A DNA stretch of 64,000 nt, taken from Aspidiotus rigidus. Its lineage: Eukaryota > Arthropoda > Insecta > Hemiptera > Diaspididae. Location of the stretch: assembly GCA_035079385.1 (NCBI GenBank), contig JAVHKY010000068.1, positions 124,001 through 188,000 on the forward strand, read 5' to 3'. Shown piece by piece: positions 22,220 to 33,496 of this stretch (positions within the stretch are counted from its first letter, which is position 1; every line of letters begins with the position of its first letter). The notes under the pieces are model-generated. The model ran no database searches, had not been told where the DNA came from, and was given only the letters and a program-made list of their open reading frames with translations. The position numbers were made by a program, and so were the translations under genes.

Positions 22220-23520
22220 GTCGAAGCCTGTGACGTGTTTGATTATGTTATAAATCAGATTTTTCAATAGCTCCAAAGTCTGGGCCTATAACGTCACAGG
22301 TCAGCCTTGTGACGTCACAATCTGATGAAGTCTTAGATAAGTTTTTTTCAAGTTTCCTCCTATTGACGTCACATTTTCATGACGTCGTGGATCCTTTTTT
22401 TTTTTCTTTGTCCCATTATGTATAGCTTCAGTCCTCATCTGTGACAACACAATTTGATGACGTCATGGATCATTTTTTTTATCCTATTATATATAGCACC
22501 AAAATCCGGACCAGTGACATCACACTTTGATGACGTCCGAGGTCAGTCTTGTGACGTCATAATCTGATGCCATCATGGATCATTTTTGTTCATCCCATTA
22601 TATATAGCTTCAAAGTCGTGACCTGTGACATCAAAATTTGATGACGTCATAGGTCAGTTTTTTTCAAGTTCCCTCCTATTTTATATATAGCTCCAAAGTC
22701 CAGGCCTTTGACGTCACAATTTCATGACGTTGTGGATCCTCTTTTTTTTTTTTTGTCCCATTATGTATAGCTTCAGTCCTGACCTGTGATGTCCCAATTT
22801 GATGACATCAGAGGTCAGTCTTGTGACATCACAATTTGATGACATCATGAATAATTTTTTTATCCTATTATAAATAGCTTCAAAGTCCCGACCTGTAACG
22901 TCAATCCCATTATGTATAGCTTCAGTCCTGACCTGTGACCTCACAATTTAATGACGTCATGGATCATTTTTGTATCCTATTATATATAGCACCAAAATTC
23001 GGACCAGTGACATCACACTTTGATGACGTCCGAGGAGAGTCTTGTGACGTCATAATCTGATGCCATCATGGATCATTTTTGTTCATCCCATTATGTATAG
23101 CTTCAAAGTCGTGACCAGTGACATTACAATTTGATAACGTCCGAGGTCAGTCTTGTGACGTCATAATCTGATGCCATCATGGATCATTTTTGTTCATCCC
23201 ATTATGTATAGCTTCAAAGTCGTGACCTGTGACATTACAATTTGATAACGTCCGAGGTCAGTCTTGTGACGTCATAATCTGATGCCATCATGGATCATTT
23301 CTGTTCATCCCATTAACCCCGCCATTATATATAGCTTCAAAGTCGTGACCTGTGACGTAACAATTTGATGACGTCATAGGTCAGCCTTGTAACTTCACAA
23401 TCTGATGACGTCATGGATCATTTGTATTCATCCCATTATATATAGCTTCAAAATCCTGACCTGTGACGTCACAATTTGATGACGTCAGTGGTCAGCCTTG
23501 TGACGTCAAATTCTACATTT
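22220..23520. repeat. ~111-bp tandem array rich in TGACGTCA (CRE-like)
   Basis: The repeating order is GCTTCAAAGTCGTGACCTGT, GACGTCACAATTTGATGACG, TCATGGATCATTTTTGTTCA, TCCCATTATATATA. Unit starts at 23100 and 23211 are 111 bp apart, and the next at 23334 is longer by 12 bp. Each unit carries two palindromic cores, TGACGTCA or one-base variants. Some units (about 22650-22700) keep TTTTTTTCAAGTTCCCTCCT followed by ATATATAGCTCCAAAGTC, which is the 45-bp unit in diverged form. The array is therefore a chimera of the 45-bp unit with a CRE-like module. TGACGTCA is the palindromic site known for CREB/ATF-type bZIP proteins; binding here is not shown. Confidence 0.8.
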
Positions 23521-23694
23521 TTTAGATCCACATGCCCCGTACGCAGGCTCCCTGCCAGCCCTCGTTCAACTCCGTTAAAAAAAGACTGGCTCAACAAATC
23601 CATCTTACAATAATGTGATCTATGCCCAGTCCTCCACATCACACCACATGCGTCTGACGACTTCTCAACTGGCATTGCGGGAGGAAAGTTCGAC

Positions 23695-24021
23695 TCATTC
23701 TTCGTTTTCTCTGTATTTCATTACTTCGTCCAAGCTGCTTGTAGTTCTAATCGCTCCATCTCCCAGAGGGCCATGGCTATTCACCTCGTGAAGTCTATCA
23801 CGGATACTGCCGTTCAGTTCAGCGTTTCTGGCCGGCCTGCTGCGAATCTTCAAACACTCTTTCAGTACATGCTCAGCCGACTTATCCCTTCTCGTACAAG
23901 TAGGACATTTCCTCGGGTAGTCTGTTTTATTTATTATTAAATACTTTCTACAGCAGCTAAAGGGGCTGAGGGCCTGACCTACATAGGAGTCTACCTCTGA
24001 GGTAGAACACGCAATTTTCAC
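23695..24021 (-). pseudogene. C-terminal fragment of a non-LTR retrotransposon ORF2 (knuckle)
   Basis: The reverse strand encodes CRKYLIINKTDYPRKCPTCT followed by RRDKSAEHVLKECLKIR. The spacing CPTC-X8-H-X4-C (CX2CX8HX4C) is the knuckle found at the C-terminus of R1/I/Jockey-group ORF2 proteins, and the residues around it (AEHVLKEC) fit. Only this tail is visible. The RT and RNase H that should precede it (at higher coordinates on this strand) are not recognisable at 24040-24240. The TGACGTCA array abuts its 3' side. Confidence 0.55.
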
Positions 24022-24654
24022 GATGAAATTATAAGTCCATTAGTCGTATTTGTAGTCATCCCACCATTTTTGCAACAGCCTCAGAATCTCCTTATCCAGG
24101 TGATCCAGAAGTGTGTTACTATTGGTGTCTGGTTGTTTGTTAAAGAAGCACCACTTGATAGGCCATTTCTTCCTTGCTGCCGTTATATTTTCACGAGGCA
24201 CGATTATTAGCACCATGGCACATGCACCTAGATATGACACTGTCCTATATAGGAGCCCAATCGTTCAGTTCACGAAAAAATTGCCACATGTAGACCATAA
24301 ATATCTGAAGACTTGGAAGAGAAAAGAGCAGAAAGAGAATCGAATACTTTCAACGAACTTCCCAGAGGTGTCGCCGGAAGTTCTCCACCGTTCAATTTTC
24401 TTCATTTATCCGTGGTTCATGAAACGTGAATTTTCCCGAATTCCTGAAGTAGATTAATATATTACTTCTATCGACATCATCGGTTGTAGGCCAACATAAA
24501 ATAGATCGAGGCTACAAAATACAAAAAGAAGTTCAAAAACATTATGAATAAATTTTCGAGCTTTAATAGCCAATACCACATCAGAAAAACACATCAATTT
24601 CGTTATCTACGATCTCTGCTTGAATTCGTCAATCTTCCGAGCCTTCCTCACGGG

Positions 24655-24954
24655 CTACTTGAATACCAACTGATTTCTATCTGTTGACAATACTTGCAGG
24701 CTTTGCTTTACCGTCGACCGTTTGTCGTTGACTGTTATTCCTAATTCAACGTGGGCTAGAATAGGCGCCTCATTAAATCCCAATTTACGGAAATCTCTTG
24801 AAACGAGCGACCGGAATTTGTCATCTAAAACATCGTACCTTACCATGTGCTGCGCTACTAGCGGATAAATTTCCATAATTTTGGGAAGAAAGTCGGCGTC
24901 ATCACTCTGAAGTAACTTTCTGTATTCTCTTCTTATATCTTTACACAGTATCAA
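24655..24954 (-). pseudogene. unknown protein-like frame, 99 codons
   Basis: An uninterrupted frame whose composition looks protein-like: CKDIRREYRKLLQSDDADFL, PKIMEIYPLVAQHMV, FRSLVSRDFRKLGFNEAPIL, ending LSTDRNQLVFK. It has balanced charged and aliphatic residues and no low complexity, unlike the other chance frames here. I cannot name the family. It may be an exon or the end of a decayed element. No promoter or splice site was established. Confidence 0.3.
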
Positions 24955-24989
24955 TGCTCCACATTCAAAGAATTGGAAAGTAGACTTCT

Positions 24990-26945
24990 ATGATAGTAAA
25001 GATAAACGCCTTGGATGTCACTTCTGATTGTGTCATGGAATATAAGATTTTTTATATTCTCCTGTTAAATTTGCAATTTGAATACAAGGTGGTAAATCAA
25101 ATTTTACATGTGTCATTTCCTTCGAAGTACAGAAAAAGAGCACAGATAGAGTAGAGTCATCATAAAATAGTTTACAATTCTAGAAAGACTACAAGCAGAT
25201 TCGAAGGACTTCAATCTTAAGAGCTACGATTGAATTTAGGATGAAGATTTTCCAGTTCTATTTGATCATTCCTTCCAGAAGGACTAAGAGTCTGATACCT
25301 TTAGCGTATACGAGAAGCATTCCTTAGTAGAAGTCTCTGAAAAGAAGAGCGATTCTCTCGTCCAGTGATACAAAGTACACACGTACCAGAAGATTAATTC
25401 AGAAAAGAATTTAAATTTCCCTAAAATCTTCATCTGCCATACTCATTAGCGTTTGTAGTGAGAGTCTATTTTCAAATTCTGAATAATATAATTATTATAT
25501 TTGTCCAGAAGCGGATGGAATGATCATAAGGTACACACATACGACCACAAAAACTCACTGACTTCAAGTGCATTGAGCAATCTGGCATTTGGATTGCAAG
25601 CCCTGTATAAATTGAATTTCATTATCAATTTTTTCTTGATTTTCTGTAAAATTTTAGCAGTTTCATGATCTTATACATAATGACTCACAACGACTCGACA
25701 TTCTCACCTCGCTATTTTACCCGGAATTAAAACACACAGGCATGCTGGTGTCAAGTATTTGCATCATCACGCATACAGGAACGAAGACACCATCTCGATA
25801 AGAATGTAAAGGGGGTTGACTTTGAGCGATGAAGAACGACCGCAGTCATGGGAATGATGATTTCAAAATCGAGTAAAAATCCGAAGAATTTTGTCGTATA
25901 AATGGTTTAATACACATATACGTCAACGTTCGACGTTATACACTTTCGCTTTAGTTTCCATTGCTCGCGTAAGCCGCGTCTCGTTGTACTTCTTCTACCG
26001 TAATTATATATCGAGAAATATCATCATACGAAATTTCTAAAATACATTCGTCAAGGATATTAGAACAATAGTTTTATTTATGTACACAGTGAACACTCAA
26101 TGCACTGCGAGCAATTCGAAATCGCAAACAAATCAAACCACGTTCGCACTCGTTATCCGCAGAAGAAAGGCACGAGTTTCATAATAGCATCATTCGTTTC
26201 GCACCTTTCTCGTTATCCAACGATTCGACTTTTTCGCTTTTTCCCCTTCGAGCATGCGCAAGTAAAATGTAGGTAGTTACTTCTTTCAATAATTAAGAAC
26301 GCGAGAAAAAAAAAAGACGAGAGAGAAAAAAAAATGACTTCCGATTATCACGAATCTGCCAACCGCTCGAATTTATGTGAGTCCATAATCAGGACTATAC
26401 TATACTATACACGCGAAGTCCATTCTTCGACAAATTGAACTTACGATGCTGCTACTTTTGAAAATTTTAACCACGCTATACCATTATTCCGCGCAGAACT
26501 GGTTTCGAATCGTGCCGTATGTGCCTGATTTTGGTGGTACCTAACGTCATTACTACGCCAGAGCCTATTTTTGGTACTGTATTTCCTTCCACGTATATCA
26601 AGATATCATCATCATTACCAACATTTTAAAATCATTAAAGCAATAATATCACTACCATCATTATTGTTAAAACGTCGTTGACTCATTCGATTTTGTGCTT
26701 TTCGTTTCCAAAACGTCGACAAATCTGCGCAATTATTGCTTTCCATTAGATTAAACCTCGACTCGCGATGACTAATACGTATATAACAGGGAATAACGTC
26801 AAAGATACTGGTGTCAATCGGAGGCTTAGTCATGGGGAAACGGGGTTGAAGTTTAAAACTACCCGAGTTGTGACGCACAATACTAGTTTGCGACAACTGA
26901 AAATTATACACGTGATACGAAGTGCACATACAGCCGAAGGATTGG
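24990..26945. other. no gene seen
   Basis: About 2 kb without recognisable coding or repeat structure. The frame at 26615-26992 (minus) overlaps the PLE inverted arm and lacks any signature. Confidence 0.35.
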
Positions 26946-27139
26946 AGATCAAACAAGAAAGAGGAATACTCCGACGTGGAGTAAACATGCAAACCGCAGA
27001 AAAATGAAAATACGACGAGCGCTTTCGGTTAAACAACCATCTTCAAAGCCCGAAATGAAAGCAACTGACGAACAAAAGAGAAGAACGAGGTATTTACCCC
27101 CTCTGTGCCGAATTAGTCCGTAATAACCCCCTCCCTCGC

Positions 27140-28893
27140 ATGAGTAATAAATTGGGAGGAGTGATTCAGGGTTTAAGGAGGAAGATGAAAGAGGGAGATT
27201 TGATCGTCACTAAGGCTGACAAGGGCAACGCTGTTGTAGTGATGGAGAGATCGGCCTACTCTTCTAAGGTCCATGAAGTCCTACAGCAGTCTGGTGCTAA
27301 AGAGAGTGAGGATTTCAGCTTTCCCAAGCACGTCAAAGAAGTTAGGTGTGTCATCAACAGGAGTGAGGCTATTGAAAAAAGCCCTCCTTGTTCCTAACCC
27401 CACACCCCCCCCCCCTCTTGTACGGGCTGCCTAAAGTGCATAAGAATAATACCCCGATGAGACCCGTGGTTTCTTTCGTCTCCTCTCCTACCTACCTCCT
27501 TGCTAAATTCCTTGACCGTTGGTTCAAAAATCGTATTGATTTTGAATCCCCTCATTCGGTCTTTAATTCGGCCTTTTTAACTGACGTCCTCAAGGATGTA
27601 AGCCTTCCCCTGGGAACGACCATCTGCTCGTTTGATGTTGTTGGTTTGTTCCCGAATATTCCTAAGGCTGCTACTATTCAGCGTATGGGTGAGCTACTCG
27701 TCAAAGCCAACATTCCTCATAATGAGCTTCACGAATTCTTCGATCTTCTTAATACTTGCTGGTTCCCTAACTACTGCAAATTTGAAGAGAAATTTTTCGA
27801 GTTCCCTGACGAAGTAGGGATCCCCATTGGATCACCACTAGGCTCTCTCATATCCGAAATCTTCATGTCTAAGTTTGAACTTGACCTCTTTTCCTCGAAC
27901 CAGGTGTTACTTAATCATATTCATTATTGGCACAGGTACGTTGATGACGTTCTATGTACCTCGACTGGTCACCCAGATCTCCTTGGTGAGTTTCTGAGGT
28001 ATCTCAATTCCTGGTACCCTTCCATCAAATTTACGTTGGAAATAGGGGTATTTTCCATTAACTTTTCGGATTTATAGATCTCTATAATAGACGGTATCCA
28101 TAAGTTTGGAATTTACAGGAAAGATACTACGACCGATGTTTTAGTCCACGGTGGTTCGTTCGGTCCTGTTGCTCACAAGATGGCTGCTTTACATAGCCTA
28201 GTTCACAGACTGACTCGTATTCCTTTGAGTCAGTCTGCCTTCAAGAAAGAGTTAATCACAATAAAACACCTGGCCAGAGTGAATGGGGTCAATGTCGATG
28301 TTGACGTGATGGTTCGGAGGAAAGTTACGAGGGGCCTCCTAAATTCCACCACCTCCCTCCCCCGAGACACGATCCGTGATCGCCGTTTGCGTTGGATCAG
28401 TCTCCCTTTCTTGGGGAAGTTCTCCCAGCAATTGGGTCGGGCCCTTCGCCCGTTTGGCTTCAGACCCGCGTTTTACAACCCTACCACAGTCAAGAGGTTG
28501 TTTGTGAGACTGAAGGACCCCATACCTGTTGATGAGAGGAGTGGTGTGTATGAGTTGGAGTGTGAGGATTGTGGAGGCTTTTATATTGGTGAGACCAGCC
28601 GCCAAATGAAAGTTCGAGTAGCTGAGCACCTGAAGTCTTGGAAGAAGGGACACTTGGGGGAGTCAGCTTTCGCCGATCACTTAATAAACTGTGGCCACAG
28701 CTTCCGCGAGGGATCCGAAAAGCTCCTCCATAAGGAGAATTCCTACCGTAAGCGTATCGCCCTCGAGAATATAGAGATAATTCGTCATCTCAACACTGAC
28801 GGTATCACTGTACTCAATTCGTACATTCCGGAAGATGGCTTGATCGAACTGGTTTATGACTCACACCGTGATTTCTCGTTTGGACGATCTTAA
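27140..28893 (+). pseudogene. PLE family 2 RT / GIY-YIG protein, one frameshift and one stop
   Basis: 27140-27397 carries VTKADKGNAVVVMERSAYSS, the PLE N-terminal block. A run of 12 C at about 27404-27415 shifts the frame. Then come LYGLPKVHKNNTPMRPVVSF (fingers), CSFDVVGLFPNIP (first catalytic Asp), GIPIGSPLGSLISEIFM, HRYVDDVLCT (YVDD box) and a thumb-like region. A TAG at 28075 interrupts the frame at the INFLDL-type motif, after which the same frame continues with ISIIDGIHKFGIYRK to the nuclease: SGVYELECEDCGGFYIGETS, then RVAEH, a Glu and LINCGH. The reading frame is open to the TAA at 28891. The usual N-terminal 100 or so residues are absent because the inverted arm starts there. Two point lesions make it inactive, but decay is light. 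Confidence 0.85.
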
Positions 28894-28935
28894 TACCTCG
28901 TTCTTCTCTTTTGTTCGTCAGTTGCTTTCATTTCA

Positions 28936-28985
28936 GGCTTTGAAGATGGTTGTTTAACCGAAAGCGCTCGTCGTATTTTCATTTT
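28936..28985 (+). ncRNA. degenerate hammerhead-like motif in PLE family 2 arm
   Basis: TTTGAAGATGG, a 8-nt loop, CCGAAA, then GCGCTCGTCGTAT. This has the order of the family 1 candidate (core, short stem II, GAAA, stem III) with one change in the first core base. The inverted copy lies at about 27000-27050 on the opposite strand. It is probably a derived or inactive ribozyme; the homology among families is the main support. Confidence 0.3.
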
Positions 28986-29039
28986 TCTGCGGTTTGCATG
29001 TTTACTCCACGTCGGAGTATTCCTCTTTCTTGTTTAATA

Positions 29040-29990
29040 TGGATAGCCGTAATTTGAAGGAACGGATTCGTTTGTTTGATTGGAGATCACATGAACTGGC
29101 TCTGAGAATTTTTTTCGAGGGACGAGAGACTCACGCAAAACGTTAGTCTCGAAATCTCATGGAAGCTGAACTTAAATTTCAGGAGGATGCCCATGACCTC
29201 ACACCCTCCACAGAAAATTTCGGAAAAACGCAGCGGTGAGCCCGCAATGTCTGATGTAGCGTCGTCATCCACCATGATTTTAAAACAAATATCTTTTATG
29301 CTTTGTTTATTTCTAGCGTGTCTGCAAAAAAACGTCTGTGTCCATCACGTCCGCGTCTATCTTTGGTGACGTCATCATCAATCCCTCACTACACCTAGAG
29401 ATCATCGAACGATCGGTGAAATGAATATTAGGAAAAGAGCTACTGATACCTTTACTGGGGACATCTTCTACCAATCGGAAGAGATGAAGACGGCAGCGGA
29501 CTCGTACTTGAGAACAGAAGCGTGAGCCTGAACGAATAGGACAGTCAGAAGAAAAACATCAAAGTGGGCATACGAACTGTTCCTATCCATGAAGGACCGA
29601 CTCCGGCTCAAAATCACGCCCACCTTCTGGATATCGCCATCCTTCAGCAACAAACAAGAGACACTAGAAACAACAAGAGACCGCCCATGTGTGAGTGCCT
29701 CCGCTTCACCGACGGCAGACTTTGGTCAACCTCTGAAGAACACCAAACAGTCATGATGAAGTTGATCCTCAACCATATCGTATGTAAGACCTTATAATAG
29801 GGGCATCTACAGAAAGTGGAAACTTGAATTTCTTGCCTGGTGTTTCACAAATTTCTTGCAACTTCATTACCTCCCTCCTTCTTTTAAAAGAATTTGGCAG
29901 TAGGGAACCCGCAAGCTCCGCAGTTCTGTGGGAAACGGCTAGTCTTTCGAGTAGACGTATGAGGTCTGATCGAGGGTTAGAAAGTTTTCA
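29040..29990. other. no gene seen
   Basis: A frame of 77 codons at 29564-29797 has no known signature. TAGGGAACCCGCAAGCTCC (29893-29911) resembles sequences at 21490 and 33645 and is probably the end of a dispersed element related to the 45-bp family. Confidence 0.35.
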
Positions 29991-29999
29991 TTTTCTTCT

Positions 30000-30130
30000 C
30001 TTATCATATATGGCTCTTCATCATCCTAATAGCTCGAGAGTCGACATTTTTCCAAGTCCTCCCCCCCCCCCCTCAGCATTGTACGTATATAGCTCGACAG
30101 TTGACATTTTTCCGAATCCCTCTCCTACCA
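30000..30130. repeat. isolated 45-bp-like units
   Basis: TATCATATATGGCTC, TAGCTCGAGAGTCGACATTT TTCC and a C-rich run, then TATAGCTCGACAGTTGACAT. Two or three diverged units of the 11-17 kb satellite outside any array. They follow an AGGGAACCCGC terminus-like motif by about 100 bp. Confidence 0.6.
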
Positions 30131-30464
30131 TCATCCACCGGGTAGACCAAAATGATATATCATCAGTTAAATGGGAATTGTTCTAGCGTAAAAACCCAAA
30201 ACCTTGGATGTATACTTCAAATCTACGAAATTTGTATCTCAATTTTATCTTCGATTTGGGCCTCTGCTCAACATTCTACGACTTTCCTGAGCTAAGTTAA
30301 GGACCAAAATGTGCCAATAACTGACCAATTGCCAAAATTCTCAAGAAATAAAAATCGTCCAAACTTCCGTATTTTACTTGCTTTGAAAGTGAAATTTAAC
30401 GCTGATTCCGAAAAAATCCCTGAACCAATTCCAAGTTGCGATCTAATGACGGTATAGATCAGTT

Positions 30465-30595
30465 CATGTCACGTCACGTTCTGATGACGTCATAGGTTAC
30501 TCCCTGTGACATCACAATCTGATGACGTCATGAATTAGTCCCCCTGGGACGTCACAAACTAATGACGTCATAAAACAGTCCTTAGCTCAAAAGTC
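30465..30595. repeat. small TGACGTCA repeat
   Basis: Three copies of GATGACGTCATnnnTnnnTC alternating with TGTGACATCAC or GGGACGTCACAA at about 40-bp spacing. This is the CRE-like module of the 22-23.5 kb array without the 45-bp part. It is immediately followed by CAACAGGGAA (30603), a terminus like that of the 45-bp element. Confidence 0.6.
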
Positions 30596-30602
30596 AAAAT
30601 TT

Positions 30603-30850
30603 CAACAGGGAATCAATTCTAAAAGGGGGCAGGGGACTTCGCAAAATTTGCCGTGCGCCGTATGGTCCGAGTGCAACACCCGTCCCTCAAATTCCAGCGG
30701 TAAAAATAGCCTAAGTACATGGAAGGTCGAAATTCTTTCAAGTATCCTTCCTATCATGTATAGCTCGAAGCTCGAAATTCCTCCAAGTCCCCCTCCGATC
30801 ACAAATAGCTTGCAAGTAGAAATTTTTCCAAGTCCCTCTACGACCACTAT
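30603..30850. mobile_element. diverged copy of the 45-bp element
   Basis: CAACAGGGAATCAATTCTAA then GCAAAATTTGCCGTGCGCCG match the right-terminal block of the family (in reverse). About three diverged forward units follow (AGCTCGAAGCTCGAAATTCC, TCCAAGTCCCCCTCCGATCA). The unit orientation relative to the terminus differs from the 18.9 kb copy, so the copy is rearranged. Confidence 0.55.
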
Positions 30851-31284
30851 CATCATGGACATTCTTTAGAAAATGAAGATGTTACAAAAATCAGACGAGC
30901 TCGGGCCCTTCTTTTAAGAATACTCCTCCCAACAAAGCAGATAGCGAGTTCCCCGGAACATGATTTTCTAAATATGTCAAGAATCATTGAATTTTTCATT
31001 TTTTTGGCGTTTTTGAAGATTAATTGGCCAATGGCTGCACTGTGATAAGTTATTTATATATCTGAAAAAAAAATCTTGCCCTGTCCCTTAAAAACTTGCC
31101 ATTTTCTTGCTTTTTTCAACTTTCTTACGCTCATGCAGAATTTCTTACCATTTTCTTGCTTTTCTTACACTGCAGGTATCTCGTTGTGGGCAAGTCGGCA
31201 GATTAACATGCACTGCTCCTACCAAGAAGAGGTTCCACTAATAAGCAGGGCAAAGTATGGGTAGAAGAGGAAAAAACTAGACAC

Positions 31285-31700
31285 CCGATGGAAACCACCC
31301 CCGCAGGAACCAGCGAAGAAGAAGTCAGCGCTAAACTGGAAGAAGACATCCTAGAAAAAATAGAGTAAACTATTTATTTAATTATATTTACACGTTGTGG
31401 AGGGGCTCAACCAGTGCATAAATCAACTCGATGGCCTCTGTGTGAACTCCTCTGCGACAACCACCCTATCAACGTCCTTGCCCTGGGAGATCACTGTTAG
31501 GCAAAGTTCCCAGATCAAGTGACACATGTAATAAACTTATCCATTACAATTGATAAAGACCTCGTCCTCTTCTCTGGAGGCCATTGTTAGACGCAGTTCC
31601 TCCTCTACAAGAATTAACCACTGTACTTATTGCACTTATTCTGAAGTATATTCTCAATAACCTTTTCCCAGGAAAAACGTCTCGACTGGCTGGCCCCATA
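31285..31700 (+). other. possible decayed non-LTR element start
   Basis: A short Met frame with ETTPAGTSEEEVSAKLEEDI is followed about 120 bp later by broken frames containing CDNHPINVLALGDH and KDLVLFSGGH. The second stretch faintly resembles the start of an APE-type endonuclease (ILALxETW...), but stops and frame changes prevent a firm call. Confidence 0.2.
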
Positions 31701-31790
31701 AAAGAGAGAAAGAAAAAAAAACAAAGTTAGTTGGACAAAAGAATTAGTCTACGTTAGATTATAGGAATCGGTCTAGGCCAAATTATAAAT

Positions 31791-31893
31791 TTCACACCCT
31801 AATTCAGCATTCATTTAATTGTTTTGTTCAGAAGGAGAGGGGTTCATCGCCAGAACACGACCACGTCCGATCCAACGTGACGTCAACCTAGCT
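31791..31893. repeat. 103-bp direct repeat, left of PLE copy B
   Basis: Matches 33531-33633 at 96 of 103 positions without gaps (starts TTCACACCCTAATTCAG, ends CCTAGCT). The two copies bracket the 5'-truncated PLE. Confidence 0.8.
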
Positions 31894-33170
31894 CGGAGAG
31901 CTGATTGAGCAACCGAACAAATTGGAGATCAGGAGTAACGACAAGCTGATATCCTTTGATGTGACTAATATGTTTGGTACCATACCGAAGGAGGAACTTC
32001 TCACTCTGCTCAAAAACAACAGATACCATGGGAACCCTGATGGGTCGAAGTACGCCAACATAGTGGAGGAGATCTTGAGCCAGAATTACTGCCGCTTCAA
32101 TAACAGGTTCTACAGTCAGGAAAGGGGATTTGCGATGGGATCACCGCTGTCACCAATACTGGCGGAGATATTCATGAATGATATGGAAAACAAGATATTG
32201 AAGGGCAGCAAGTTCAGAAACTCGATCAAACACTGGGCCAGATATGTAGATGATATCCTAATCGTGTGGACAGGCACTGATAGACAGGTGGATCTATTCC
32301 TTTCAGAAATAAACGCAATGAATGAGAGCATCAAATTCACAGTGGAAAAAGGCAATGAGACCATCAAATATTTGGACCTTACACTCACAATGGAGAACAA
32401 TAGGATAGAATACAAAATCTACAGGAAGCCGACGCATACTGACACCATCATCCCAAATGACTCCTACCACCACCCCAGACACAAGATAGTGGCAATCGAG
32501 AACTACTGCTATCGGGCAATTTCTATCCTTAAGAACAACGAAGAGAAGAGGAAAGAGATCGAGATAGTGAAGCAGATCGCAGAAGCCAATGGCTACCACA
32601 GATGTGTGGTGGAGGGAGTCTTTGGGAAAATGGAAACAAAGAAAGGAACCCATGATAGCATAGTGAGAAAGTACTCCGGATCGATACCATATGTAGGAAA
32701 GTACACAAACAAGGTGATAAAGGCGTTCAATGCCTACGATGTGAATGTGGGTATCCAGAATAACCAACCCATGGTGAAGAGAATCAGCAATGACCAGACG
32801 GAACAAAAGGACAAGGAAAGCTTGAGCGGGGTGTACAAGCTCAGTTGTGAACAGTGCGAGGGGATCTATATCGGTGAGACTCGGAGAAAGTTTGAGATCA
32901 GGAGAAAGGAGCACAAAACGTCGAGGGAGAAAGAAGATGGCAAGTCACTGTTTGGAAACACTGTAACGAGAAAAACCACGATGGAGAGGGAATATTTGAA
33001 GTCATACACGTAGAGAATCGCACAAAGAGAAGAAAACTCTGGGAACAAATGAAGATTGCAAAAGCCAAGAGGAAGAAAGCCTGCCTCTTGAACAATGCAT
33101 GTAATCACATTTGACAGCGAAAAATTATTCGGCCTGGTGATTGGACGAGAGAAGAAGAACGGAACCAACC
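31893..33170 (+). pseudogene. PLE family 1 RT / GIY-YIG, 5' truncated
   Basis: The frame holds LISFDVTNMFGTIPKEELL, GFAMGSPLSPILAEIFM, ARYVDDILIVWTGTD, IKYLDLTL, then the linker and GIY-YIG: GVYKLSCEQCEGIYIGETRR with RRKEH. The palm of the RT is intact, including the catalytic Asp and YVDD. The frame breaks at about 32957 (KSLFGN): a single G is missing compared with copy A (TTTGGAAAC against TTTGGGAAAC), and there is a 4-nt insertion near 33098. The fingers and N-terminus are missing through truncation. Together copies A and B define most of the family protein. Confidence 0.85.
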
Positions 33171-33353
33171 AATGAGACGGCAGGAATCCAGGTAGCCAAT
33201 AGAAACGCAGCATGTTTCAGCCAATAAGAACACAATGTCATATTATTGTAAGAATAAGTTTCTAAGAAGTAAACCAATCACAACACAGCATTGTTATAAG
33301 CTATAAGATCAGAGAGTTATACTATAAAAACTCATGGTTAAGGCCTTGTTCTC

Positions 33354-33412
33354 CAGTTGCGACAAAAATGATGATGGGATAACACCCGAAAGTACTCTTG
33401 TATAAGCAACTA
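33354..33412 (+). ncRNA. hammerhead-like motif in PLE copy B, core damaged
   Basis: Same layout as at 1700-1762: AGTTGC, GGG/CCC hairpin, GAAAGTACTCTTGTAT, GCAACT. The CTGATGA core reads AATGATGA here, losing the conserved first bases, so this copy is expected to be inactive. Confidence 0.35.
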
Positions 33413-33496
33413 ATAAAGTAGATTTGTACAATTGAAAAAACCCTTTTATTAGTGCTCTACTTACACCTCACTCACTCATTATGAGTTCCGATAATA

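Larger units (their letters stand above)
26951..29035 (+). mobile_element. Penelope-like element, family 2, with 144-bp inverted arms
   Basis: Arm 26951-27094 and arm 28892-29035 are reverse complements at 143 of 144 positions (single difference at the base after AAAGCC). The right arm follows the nuclease stop directly and is the element's normal 3' region. The left arm is the same 3' region in inverted orientation, a structure known for Penelope copies. Between them lies about 1.8 kb of coding sequence. Near identity of the arms implies a recent insertion or gene conversion. Confidence 0.85.
31890..33447 (+). mobile_element. Penelope-like element, family 1, copy B (5' truncated)
   Basis: The PLE reading frame becomes open just after a TAG at about 31888 and joins the left direct repeat there. 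The 3' end (TTGTACAATTGAAAAA, about 33440) is the same as in copy A. The 3' region contains the same CCAAT boxes and AATAAAG. 5' truncation is usual for target-primed insertion. Confidence 0.85.

Noticed and set aside
26500..26560. tRNA-like GGTTTCGAATCGTG
   Set aside because: It resembles a B box, but no acceptor stem, A box or anticodon arm at proper distance was found.
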